DNA from: Ypsolopha sequella
Taxonomy: Eukaryota; Arthropoda; Insecta; Lepidoptera; Ypsolophidae
Assembly: GCA_934047225.1 (NCBI GenBank)
Contig: OW203983.1
Location: 2,852,001-2,916,000 of the forward strand
Reading direction: 5' to 3'
DNA: 64,000 nt
Within the stretch, counting starts at the first letter, position 1, and each line of letters starts with the position of its first letter. The notes beneath the pieces are model-generated. The model ran no database searches. It saw only the letters and a list, made by a program, of their open reading frames with translations, and was not told where the DNA came from. The translations under genes and the position numbers were made by a program. Below are positions 54,798-64,000 of the stretch, in pieces.

Positions 54798-56030
54798 ATG
54801 ATTATAGAAACAATAGAGAATAGGAGAGGAAAGATGGTCAGACAGGTACTAAGACACGATAATTTTATAATAAATATAGAAGAGAATAGGAGAGGAAAGA
54901 TGGTCAGACAGGTACTAAGACACGATAATTTTATAATAAATATAGAAACAATACAGAGTAGGAGAGGAAAGATGGTCAGACAGGTACTAAGACACGATAA
55001 TTTTATAATAAATATAGAAACAATACAGAGTAGGAGAGGAAAGATGGTAAGACAGGTATTAAGACATGATAATTTTATAATAAATATAGAAACAATACAG
55101 AGTAGGAGAGGAAAGATGGCCAGACAGGTACTAAGACATGATAATTTTATAATAAATATAGAAACAATACAGAGTAGGAGAGGAAAGATGGTCAGACAGG
55201 TACTAAGACATGATAATTTTATAATAAATATAGAAACAATACAGAGTAGGAGAGGAAAGATGGTAAGACAGGTACTAAGACATGATAATTTTATAATAAA
55301 TATAGAAACAATACAGAGTAGGAGAGGAAAGATGGTCAGACAGGTACTAAGACATGATAATTTTATAATAAATATAGAAACAATACAGAGTAGGAGAGGA
55401 AAGATGGTCAGACAGGTACGAAGTCATGATAATTTTATAATAAATATAGAAACAATACAGAGTAGGAGAGGAAAGATGGTCAGACAGATACTAAGACACG
55501 ATAATTTTATGATAAATATAGAAACAATACAGAGTAGGAGAGGAAAGACGGTCAGACAATAACTAAGACACAATAATTTTATGATAAATATAGAAACAAT
55601 ACAGAGTAGGAGAGGAAAGATGGTCAGACAATAACTAAGACACGATAATTTTATAATAAATATAGAAGAGAATAGGAGAGGAAAGATGGTCAGACACGTA
55701 CTAAGACACGATCATTTTATAATAAATATAGAAACAATACAGAGTAGGAGAGGAAAGATGGTCAGACAGGTACTAAGACACGATAATTTTATAATAAATA
55801 TAGAAACAATACAGAGTAGGAGAGGAAAGATTGTCAGACACGTACTAAGACACGATAATTTTATAATAAATATAGAAACAATACAGAGTAGGAGAGGAAA
55901 GATTGTCAGACAGGTACTAAGACACGATAATTTTATAATAAATATAGAAACAATACAGAGTAGGAGAGGAAAGATTGTCAGACACGTACTAAGACCCGAT
56001 AATTTTATAATAAATATAGAGAAAGAATGA
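54798..56030 (+). repeat. 72-bp minisatellite, about 17 units, mostly in frame
   Basis: Each unit (72 bp, 24 codons) reads MVRQVLRHDNFIINIE followed by TIQSRRGK on the + strand. Two shorter variant units (ENRRGK instead of ETIQSRRGK) occur at the start and near 55670. The frame is open from 54798 to 55562 and from 55686 to 56030, broken only by TAA where VRQV changes to VRQ-stop. Units differ by few substitutions, many of them shared by neighbours. LRHDNFI and RRG resemble the extreme C-terminus of RTE-like reverse transcriptases. No start context, splice site or poly(A) signal marks it as a gene. Confidence 0.95.
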
Positions 56031-56353
56031 AAAAAAAAAAGATAATTTGTACAAATATTATATAAATATTGTTATCTGTCATCCGCTGCTTTTTTCATAC
56101 CCACATCTAATGATATGAATAAAACCATTGTCGACAAATGTGGTTTTATATGGCCGGCTATAACGCCATCAAAGTAAGCATAATATTTAATAAACTCTAC
56201 TTTAAAAAGAAATTGCCCTTAAGATAAAAATTGCTTGAGTAAAGATTATCTCTAAGATGAATTAGAGTTGTAGATAAATTCGATTTGAAAATCACTTCAG
56301 AAAACGCGGAGTGAAGCTTTGAAAACATTTTGTTGAAACTTTGTTACGATAAA

Positions 56354-56887
56354 GCCGGCGCCAGACATGTGTACACTTATTTGAACACTCGAGTGGACAC
56401 ACTGTGTGGCACGAGACTTTGTCTATGTGTTCCAAAGTTTGTACACAGATTTGCACTTTGCCGAGCGGTATCGGTTTTTTAGCGCACATCAAAGGAATGT
56501 GTTCAAATAAGTGCGTAGCCTGCCACACTATTTGCAAAGACCAGTTGCGCGAGCGCTGTTGTACGGAATGGTTGTGTGAGACACTACGTGCTTGATCGTT
56601 CAAAATGGACTGGAGTAACGAATGCGTCCTAGAATTTATTGAGTTGCTGCAAGGGGAACCATATATATATATTTTCGATATATTTTGTTGCTCATGTAAA
56701 AAATAATTACATACACATAAATAGTATAAGCACACTGCGTCCACGAAATCGTCGTCCATCTCCTTTGTTGTCTACCAGCATACTGTGGAGAAAAGAGTTT
56801 GCGAAGCATGTGTGGCAGGTGCGCCAAATGTGTGTACAAAGTCGTCGAAGAAGTGTGCAAATAAGTGTCCACATGTCTGGCGCCGGC
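56354..56887. repeat. MITE, GCCGGCGCCAGACATGTG ends
   Basis: Ends GCCGGCGCCAGACATGTG and CACATGTCTGGCGCCGGC are perfect inverted repeats; pairing continues with ACACTTATTTG. Central frames (for example 56292-56759 minus) show no domain. Confidence 0.85.
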
Positions 56888-57387
56888 ATAAGAATAGGAA
56901 TAAACTGTCTTTGTTCGCTTAAAAATTTCCTTATATTAAAGGTAAATGAAGCCACGGTGACCTTTTTAGTGTTGCAGTGTATGTGTAAAACTATTATGTA
57001 ATTAAGTCGTATCTTTGTATAAAATTCATAAGTTATTTTTTTATTATCGTTTAAGCTAACTAGATGGTGCCACAATGTTTCTACATCGCGATATAGCATG
57101 TCCGATTTAGAATGGTAGATACTTTGAGTTGATTTTAGTCGTTGCTGCAAATAAATTAAATAGAAGTCAATATGCTCTCTTTACTCGAAACTAACCCATA
57201 GGAATTTAAACAGTGTATTGTATATTTGAAATAAAGCGCGCACATTGCTCGTCTTCAGTGAGCCGATCGTAAGCAGTAGCTCCCACTCGCGCAGCTAAGG
57301 ATGACAGGTCCAAATAAAGCAAAGCCGGACTCAGATTCATATTTCGCCCTGAAAGCCTGACAGACTGTAATTGAAGAAAAAAATATT
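56888..57387. other. No gene recognised
   Basis: A+T-rich; the frames of 74-147 codons overlapping this stretch have no domain and run into the neighbouring MITE. Confidence 0.4.
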
Positions 57388-57776
57388 TTTCAATGCATGT
57401 GCTCGTAAAGGCCCACTTTTTATGCATCAAAACCGAACAGAAACTGGATTATTTTGCCCTAGGGCTTTATTATTATTATTTATTATTATTTATTTACAAT
57501 GGTTGGCTAACCTGCACCCTTTCCTGTGTACCATAGACGTTATACTTTTTCTTCCACTGTTTAACGGCTCTGGATACAGTCCTTTTGAGCCAATTATAAT
57601 TTAAAGTTCACAAGATTATATTAGTTTTCCTTTCCTCACACTATGCATTGAAAAATGTAGTATGATACACGGGCGTAAAAGCAATAAATTACTCGGTTAC
57701 GTTTAAAACACTCGCTACGCTCGTGTTTTAAATCCTCGTAATTTATTCCTTTGCGCCTTCGTAGCATAAACTACTA
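57388..57776 (+). repeat. 390-bp dispersed repeat, copy 5
   Basis: TTTTTCAATGCATGTGCTCG to GTAGCATAAACTACTATT, with the same internal order as the other copies and a small deletion in the hairpin. Confidence 0.88.
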
Positions 57777-58225
57777 TTGTACTTTTGTTTGTTTATTTAT
57801 CTATCACTGTTATTCATTTTTGACTAACTCTACTTTATGTTATTATAAAACACATTTTGTTCTTGTTAAAGTAATTTGTAACTTCCTTACATTTAAAGTA
57901 ACTAAAACAATCAATAATCAGCCTAATAATTTGTGATTATATCGTATCTAGGTGTAATTTCCCAGTTTACGAAAATGAAATAATTACTTTACTCTACTTT
58001 ATATATAATTAGATAAAATAGCTCTCACCTGGAACAATAAACGTAAAGTCTTTTACGAATTACTGAATCAAACAAAACTTAAAACCATTCTTTGGCAAAA
58101 ATGCCAAAATCTTCATTATAGTTATAACTAAATAGCTAACAATCTTCATAATCATTATTTTAGAACTAAGCAATCACAGTTATTTAATTAATTGTGATTG
58201 TTTATTTTAATAATTGACCAGAAGC
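57777..58225. other. No gene recognised
   Basis: A+T-rich, no feature seen. Confidence 0.4.
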
Positions 58226-58882
58226 CTAAAAAAATTCGGACAGACTTGAGTATATTTGGCCGGACCCAACTGTAAAAAGACTGATATGTCCGGCTAAAAC
58301 CGGACACGTGGCAACCCTACGCGCAGCCTTTGTTGTGAGCAGCCGGCATATTTGTATTTTTCTAGACACGCCATTCAGATGATACTTCATCAGAACGAAT
58401 GCACTGCTGGGGGCCCCGTAAATATGAATCAACCTTTCTGTTACTGGAGGAGATACGTTAAGAGAGCGAAGGATTTCCAGGAGAATGTCAAAATCGACAC
58501 AGTTAAAAGCACTACTGAAGTCAAGCAAAGTTAGCACCGTGACTTGTTTGTTATCGATTGCAAATCGTATATCATCAGTGACCTTCAGCAGTGCAGTAAT
58601 AGTACTGTGCCCAGGACGGAATCCGGACTGGAAGGGATTTAGTAGGTTGTTCTGGGATAAGAAGGACGATAATTGTAAATGTACTAGAGATTCAAGTACC
58701 TTAGAGAGGATGGGTAGAATGGAAATGGGACGATATTCTGAGAAGGAACTAGGATTAGATTTCTTAGGTAAAGGGATGTCATGTGCACGTTTCCTTGCCG
58801 TAGGAAAAGAGCAAGTTACAAGGGAGTGATTAAAGATGTGAGCGATGGTAGGAACAAGTTCATCGAGGATTGAGAGGAGCAT
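58226..58882 (-). pseudogene. Reverse transcriptase fragment of a non-LTR element
   Basis: The 218-codon minus-strand frame contains YRPISILPILSKVLESLVH (about residues 50-68), NPFQSGFRPGHSTITALLKV (81-100) and LTLLDFSSAFNCVDFDILLE (117-136, catalytic Asp in motif A). These are RT motifs 1, 2a and A of the Jockey-like group. After SPPVTERLIHIYGAPSS the similarity stops; the remaining 60 codons are unrelated sequence, so the YADD box is missing. The first Met is not a native start. The family looks the same as the fragment at 1-775, which begins near the YADD box. Confidence 0.85.
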
Positions 58883-58943
58883 TTGTGAACAGACCTGGTC
58901 ATCGCCTACAGCTTTAGAGGAAATGGATGGTATAAAAGGTGTA

Positions 58944-59396
58944 ACAGAAAGGAGTAACCATATTTGAAGAGCTTATTCAGTCAATGGTATAGAACAACTT
59001 TTACTATGGAGCCAACCCTGAAATCTCAAAAAAAAATCTGCCCTTCCATACATTTCGGCCGAGTGGCATTGCATTTTCCTATGAAAAATGGTTTTTTTTT
59101 TTCGATATACAGGGTTTGTTCCATAGTAAAAGTTGTTCTACACCATTGAAAGAATAAGCTCTTCAAATTCAGATTCAAATTCAAATAGTTTATTTTGCAA
59201 AGCAGGTATACACATATACACTTTTTACACGTCAAATTTAATCTAATAAAGAAAATATATGTAATAAAATAATAAATGTACATGAACTAAATTAAAGGTT
59301 TATTTAATTTATGTAGCAATATATTTACGATTAAAATGATAGGTAAAATATATATTATACAAGGTAAAATCCAATCAGCCGGTTACACCTTTCTGT
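58944..59396. repeat. MITE, AGAAAGGTGTAACC family, copy 2, interrupted
   Basis: Left end ACAGAAAGGAGTAACCATAT and right end GGTTACACCTTTCTGT match copy 1 at 26287. The right arm is split after AAGCTCTTCAAAT by the retrotransposon piece at 59165-59380. Confidence 0.85.
59165..59380 (-). mobile_element. 3' end of a non-LTR retrotransposon, truncated in its hairpin
   Basis: On the minus strand this 216-bp piece carries the same 3' UTR and (AATTTG)n-type tail as 34458-34680. Its 5' end lies 17-24 bases into the palindrome and reads ATCCAATCAGCCG on the + strand, the same altered sequence as at 34653. Confidence 0.85.
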
Positions 59397-59814
59397 TTGA
59401 ACGACAACAAAAAATTCATTACGTAAAAGGTATCATTGGGAAGCGAAATATTGCATACATTTAGGTTAGTACCTCGGCCAATGGTGAGTCATCCCCTTAG
59501 ACCAGGGGTTGCCAACTGGTGGCCCGCGGGCTGCATGCGGCCCGTGAACCGCAAGGTTCGCAACCACTGCATAATAACTATGTTTGGTAGTACATATTTG
59601 TGTGAGCAGACATTTTCCTTTCTCATGTCAGTCTCGTTTCCAGTCTCACCCATATTCTCTGTTAAAAGATGCACATTTAGACGCAATAGTACACAAAATA
59701 CGGCCATAGTAAAACCAGAACGGTCTGGTTTTACTATGATACGGCCCTCGCTGATCCCCTGTAGCATTTGTGGCCGTCCTATACCATAAGGTTGCCGAAC
59801 CCTGCCTTAGATCA
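59397..59814. other. Small palindromic repeats, no gene
   Basis: CAGAACGGTCTGGTTTTACTATG and CATAGTAAAACCAGAACGG lie in tandem inverted order near 59703-59740, and GGCGGCCCGCGG-type words near 59520-59545. The overlapping 117- and 92-codon frames lack a domain. Confidence 0.4.
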
Positions 59815-59818
59815 TTAA

Positions 59819-60237
59819 GGCGCTCTTATCCCAAAATCAGTAATTTCAAAGTCAAATAGAACTTTCAAATATCGTCTAAAACTTCCAAAAAAAAATACTC
59901 AATATAGTTCGAACCTTTATCTAGGTCTTCCACGCATGTGTTACACGATCAGATAAACTTTGCTTGATAGAAATAATTCACGAACACAGCATGTAATAAG
60001 ACCTTTCAAATCATGCCATTTCCATAATTGCCACTGTTTTATTAACGAAACATATCTGGTAATATTGCTCTTTAAATGTTCTAGGTCGACAACGTAAGTG
60101 GGTTTTAATAAACATATCCCTTATTTTTAAACAATTTAAAAACCGATAAAAACAACGAAAAAGTACAAAAGTGTGGTTATTTACTACTTACACGTAAAGA
60201 AAAAGACAGAGAGTCACTCTTCTGGGATAAGAGCGCC
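59819..60237. repeat. MITE with GGCGCTCTTATCCCA ends and TTAA flanks
   Basis: TTAA at 59815-59818 and 60238-60241; ends GGCGCTCTTATCCCAAAA and TCTGGGATAAGAGCGCC form a 15-bp perfect inverted repeat. 419 bp, no transposase. A piggyBac-type origin is likely from the target. Confidence 0.85.
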
Positions 60238-60565
60238 TTAAGGGTCCGTTTCGCCAAACATGCTCTCGCGTTTGGACAATTTAGCATATTAAAACAAAAT
60301 ATTTTTAACAAATTAAATTTTTGTAGGTAGTTAAGGAGTTGAACTACATTAAAATTTTTCAGATTTCACACAAGTATCACAAGCATCGGGAAAAAAAATC
60401 GGAAAGCTTTAGGTATTTGTGACGTCCTGGTGGCTTTGATCTCAATGAAACTTTGCACACCTTTATATACGTATCCCTTCCTCCTCATACCGCACTCAGA
60501 CCCATCTCTTATCAAGAGGTGCAAGATGGCGAGATATTAAAAAGCGCCGAATTTGTGAAATATAT
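60238..60565. other. No gene recognised
   Basis: Spacer between the MITE and the 3' tail of the next retrotransposon. Confidence 0.4.
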
Positions 60566-60795
60566 ATTATTATTATTATTATTTATTTAATTAAAATATA
60601 TAACATTACAGCATAATACTAACACGTTATACATTTCACGCAATATTTATATATATTTCAAAAAAGAAAATAATTATACAGTAAATTAAAATAAATAAGT
60701 AATTAAACAAAATGACGCTCACAGAACTCCTGACATTTATTACTCACACTCGTAAACCTGTCAGCAAACAAATCACATTCTGGTTCTAACGACAA

Positions 60796-61608
60796 CTAAG
60801 TGAAACTAGTGAGCTTTGGACAGTCTGATTCTCCACGCAACATATGACAGACTGTAACAAGTTGCTCACAGTTTCGTCGGACTTCAAGGGAATTAAAACC
60901 CAGCATACCTAAAAGATATTTTGTCGGGTACATAAAAGGATAGTACCCATATTTCTTTTTGTAGAGAAAACGGAGGAACGCTTTCTGCACTTTCTCCAGC
61001 AAGAGTACGTATTTTGCTTCATGAGGGCTCCAGGCGACGGCCCCGGTTTCTATCTTGCTTCTCACTAAAGCTGTGTAAAGAAGTTCTATTGCTTTAGGAT
61101 TTTGGAAATCCCTAGCATTGCGAAGAACGAAACCTAGCCTTTTGGAGGAATTAGCTGCCAGGGTCTTCATGTGCTCATGGAACGTAAGAGTCGTGTCAAA
61201 TGTTACGCCAAGATCTTTTATTGATTTCACACGAGCTATGTTTTCGGATCCTAGAGTATATGTTGCTGTATGGCTCTGTGTTGCCCTCGTCAAAGACATA
61301 CAAAAGCATTTGCTGGGGTTAAAGTGCAGCTTGTTCTGTACACTCCAGAGATACACAGCATCCAAGTCCCTCTGTAGTAGGTTACAGTCGGCCGTTTCTC
61401 TTATGTTGAATATCAACTTGAGATCATCAGCATACAGAAGACTGGATACGTGTTCCAGGAAATCCTCTATATCATTTATCATTATGACAAAAAGAAGTGG
61501 GCCAATAATTGAACCCTGACTTACGCCTGATCGTGTATGGTAAGGTTTCGAAGTGTAACAACCATACTTGACATACTGCTGCCGATCTCGAAGGTAGTCG
61601 GCAAACAA
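60796..61608 (-). pseudogene. ORF2, RT palm (YADD) to C-terminus
   Basis: The 270-codon segment begins FADYLRDRQQYVKYG and has RSGVSQGSIIGPLLFVIMIN (residues 27-46) and LLYADDLKLIFNI (57-69), the catalytic YADD. The thumb block IKDLGVTFDTTLTFHEHM follows, then ALVRSKIETGAVAW and VQKAFLRFLY, which complete the C-terminal region. It ends at TAG-type stop 60796 with a 200-bp 3' UTR after it. The preceding 85 bp hold motif A (YLDFKKAFD) followed directly by TGA at about 61672, so this copy cannot make an RT. Confidence 0.88.
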
Positions 61609-61693
61609 TCTGAGTAGTCTCGGAGCAAACCCAAAGGTACATAGCTTTTCAAGTAGGACGTCATTATCTACTCAATCAAAAGCCTTTTTAAAG

Positions 61694-62617
61694 TCAAGAT
61701 AGGCTACGTCCACTTGAGAGCCGTTGTCCGGATATAGCATCAACGAGAGTCAATAGATTTGAGTTGGTTGACCGACGACCCCTGAATCCGTGCTGCGAAT
61801 CTGACAAGTATGGCTGAACTTGTGGACACAGTTTCCTGTGTAACACGGACTTAAAAACCTTTCCCAGGGAACAAACAATAGCGATTGGGCGATGATCCTC
61901 GACTCGAGAGTGGTCTGAAGTTTTAGGAATTGGGCTCACGCGAGAGAGCTTCCATCTAGACGGGTATTTGCCACAAGTCAACGCAAAATTAAATACAAAA
62001 CATATGGGCGTTGTGAGAACGTCGGCACATGCTTTTAACACGTAAGGTGGGATGTTATCGGGTCCTGTGGAGCTACGGGGTCTTAGTTTACGAAGCGCTA
62101 ATTCGACATCACGCTCTGACACTTCTGTAATTTCAACGTGATTGGCAGTACGCTTGGTATCAGCACGATTTGTCTTTTCCGCGCTTAGTGTAGGGCAATC
62201 AGGCAAAAATACGTCAGAAAAAAAGTTTGCAAAAGCGCCCGCTGCTGCTTCACCAACATGCTCTGTATCTTCATGGGTTACCTTGGGCTCAAACCCACCT
62301 TTTAACCTAAGATTCGCTACGTGCTTCCAGAAGGCTCTCGGATCAGCTTTTATATTAGTTTCGACGTCACGCACATAGTCATCATATCTAATCGCGATTT
62401 TTGACTTTACCGCCGACCTAACCTTACTGAAAGATTCATACACCACTCTGTCTTTTGTTTTTTTCCATTTTCGATGGAGTGCTGCTTTTTGGTTTATATA
62501 GTGAATTAAATCACCGGTAAACCACACAGGAAACCTTCTCTGGCTACTCTTGGATCTAATTTTCTTTGGTATAGTAACATCAAATATATCATAGATAACG
62601 TCATAAAACAATTCCAC
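61694..62617 (-). pseudogene. ORF2, linker and RT N-terminal part
   Basis: Residues 29-60 (RFPVWFTGDLIHYINQKAAL, HRKWKKTK) form the typical post-endonuclease linker. DPRAFWKHVANLR and FANFFSDVF follow. RT motifs come next: LRPRSSTGPDNIPPYVLKA (184-202), RVSPIPKTSDHSRVEDHRPI (226-245) and SDSQHGFRGRRSTNSNLLTL (271-290). The frame ends after SGQRLSSGRS by a shift just before motif A. Confidence 0.88.
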
Positions 62618-62653
62618 GGCGGAGTCGACATCTTGACATTGATAAACACTGTC

Positions 62654-63058
62654 CTATGAAGCCTTCCGAAGCAGATTGTAAAAGAGCACAAAATCCCCTT
62701 TCGAAAAATTCCAGTCACGTTGTGGACTTATGTTACTCGGCTCTAATCTGTCACCACAGTGGGCTTTATGTGCCCCAGCTATTGGGATCGCAATTTCCAG
62801 CGGAGGGTGGTATTTATCGGTGTGGGCAACCAGACCAATATGCGCTGCACTCACATCCGCCCTACCCCGACACTCCTGCGTTAGTACCACATCCAACTTA
62901 CCACCATGCTCATTCATCACCTCATTATTCTCTATCATACCACATACATTAATAAAAAATCCATAGTAATTTATAATATTTAGAGACGCACTATTTAGAT
63001 TGAGGTCACCTAAGACAATTAAATTACCACTTATCTTTGATATTTTATCCTCTATCAA
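62654..63058 (-). pseudogene. ORF2, endonuclease C-terminal half
   Basis: ISGNLIVLGDLNLNSASLNI contains the endonuclease GDLN motif. NEHGGKLDVVLTQE and, later, GLVAHTDKYHPPLEIAI follow; the last corresponds to the SDH block, with the Ser replaced by Thr. This domain nicks target DNA to prime reverse transcription. Separated from the N-terminal half by a break at about 63059-63092. Confidence 0.8.
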
Positions 63059-63092
63059 ACAAAACCATTACATATAAACATTATCAAAGGCT

Positions 63093-63590
63093 TTAGGATG
63101 AATATAAATTACACAGACAACATAAATTGTTGTAATTGTAAGACGCCCAGAGATCTTCTCCTTGCTCAGTTTCGAGATCCCGTCGTCGATGGAGTGTTAT
63201 ACCAGGACGTGCAGCCAATAGCACCCCACCACATGATGAGGGGGGATCGCGCCGAAGTACAGTCCAGCCACGGTCAGTAACCTCTGCATCTACGATCGAT
63301 GAGTTCAGGTTGGTCTCCGTGACAGCGATGATGTCATGACTAACAACTAGAAGATTCTGTCGCCAGTATTTTAGCTTGGTTCTTAAGCCTCTCACGTTTT
63401 GGTACATGATGTCTAAACTATCTACACCCCCACAGTCCAGGCTAGCCGACAATGTAGAACCAGAACTATGTTTGCTGATCTTCGATGCTGGTTCTCGGCC
63501 CTCGAAAGGCGATCCAAGCTTTGACCCTTGCGTTTTCAGGCCATGCATTGACTGAGAAACATTTCTCGTAATTCTCATCTGAAACCCCAA
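63093..63590 (-). pseudogene. ORF2, start and endonuclease N-terminal half
   Basis: LDIMYQNVRGLRTKL (about residues 60-74) carries the Asn of the first endonuclease motif, and DIIAVTETNLNSSI the catalytic Glu. GGVLLAARPGI follows. The frame from Met at 63590 overlaps the end of the ORF1 frame by 125 bp, more than usual, so one of the two may be shifted. Confidence 0.82.
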
Positions 63591-63890
63591 TTTTATATGA
63601 CTTATAGTCTCCTTTAGAATTTAATTCTTCAACTTTAAAGGTACCAGTGGGACACAGCTCCGCCAAATAATTCCTTACATCTTCAACACCAGACATCATA
63701 TTCCATAGATGGAGAAATCTTAGACGTTCTGCAGCCTTTAAAGTAATTTTGGTCGTGTTTGAACTACCAGTGCAACGCAGGGTAATTGGCCTAACCGGAT
63801 TCTTCTGGGCTGGCGTCCTCTTTACATAATTGCCATCTGTGTTATCCACCCGTGTGCTAGTCTGCTCTTTATCTTTAGGTGGTTCAGGAG
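63466..63890 (-). pseudogene. ORF1 (gag-like), C-terminal part
   Basis: ORF1 proteins bind element RNA. The minus frame is open from about 63980 and includes PEPPKDKEQTSTR, then NPVRPITLRCTGSSNTTKI, FLHLWNMMSGVEDVRNYLAE and KSYKIGVSDENYEKCFSVNA. The last fits the small RNA-binding-like domain in ORF1 of CR1-type insect elements. No ATG was found before the stop at about 63980, so the N-terminus is lost, shifted, or beyond the window. Confidence 0.6.
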
Positions 63891-64000
63891 AGGCTGCAGA
63901 TATTCTGGAAGTAATGGTAGGCTTAGGACCAGTATTTTTACCTTTTGTTGGTGCGGAAACAATGGCTGCAAAAGAGCATCTTTAAAAAAGAGTAAAATCT

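Larger units (their letters stand above)
60566..64000 (-). mobile_element. Non-LTR retrotransposon, long but frame-broken
   Basis: Minus-strand element with (AAT)n tail at 60566-60590, then, reading inward, RT C-terminus, RT palm, linker, endonuclease and the end of ORF1, in the order expected for a CR1/Jockey-like element. It runs off the window at 64000. Stops and shifts break the frame in at least four places. Confidence 0.9.

Noticed and set aside
56292..57150. Overlapping frames of 114-155 codons on both strands
   Set aside because: They cross MITE boundaries, share no domain and lack any coding signature.
62656..62966. His/Tyr/Pro-rich + frames resembling a structural protein
   Set aside because: Antisense shadow of the endonuclease region of the minus-strand retrotransposon.

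Overview
The window looks like repeat-dense nuclear DNA from an insect, most probably a moth or butterfly (Lepidoptera). This is inferred from the A+T-rich background, an intron-containing apterous-type LIM-homeobox gene, tRNA-headed SINEs, many MITE-like palindromes, non-LTR retrotransposons ending in short tandem tails, the widespread repeat built around GGGTTCCGTA, and a short run of the insect telomere unit TTAGG. There is no bacterial gene organisation, and no operon or CRISPR array.

The one clear host gene is apterous (ap). Its last two coding exons lie at 20797-21019 and 21450-21686 on the + strand. They carry the homeodomain, split by an intron between its residues 46 and 47, and a short C-terminal tail. 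No LIM-domain exon was recognised upstream. If the gene is complete, its LIM exons lie left of the window or were missed, and most of the first 20 kb would then be intron filled with mobile DNA.

Layout. 1-6 kb: relics of non-LTR elements, MITEs and a 27-bp minisatellite. 6-11 kb: two long hairpins, then an OTU-protease-like reading frame cut in two by a 5'-truncated non-LTR retrotransposon whose 762-codon frame is still open. 11-20 kb: tandem GGGTTCCGTA-type repeats, a TTAGG run, a mariner transposase fragment and SINEs. 20-22.7 kb: ap exons, a (CAGT)n tract and a MITE. 24-31 kb: MITEs and a Ty3/gypsy element with identical 127-bp LTRs, gag, and a pol that ends without integrase. 31-38 kb: palindromic elements, and a non-LTR 3' end holding a hairpin whose changes look like A-to-G editing. 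39-48 kb: dispersed repeats and an RTE-type reverse transcriptase relic invaded by a hAT element and a SINE. 49-54 kb: a THAP-domain pseudogene between 48-bp inverted repeats, then nested inverted repeats. 54.8-56 kb: a 72-bp in-frame minisatellite. 56-64 kb: more MITEs, reverse transcriptase fragments and a long, broken non-LTR element running off the right edge.

Apart from ap, nearly every recognisable protein belongs to a mobile element, and most are broken. The genes do not form a pathway. The interest lies in the layering of insertions, which gives relative ages, and in a few structures that may record unusual events: the edited-looking hairpin, the OTU frame, the THAP element and the minisatellite apparently made from a reverse transcriptase C-terminus. 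All family assignments come from motifs read by eye; no database search was run.
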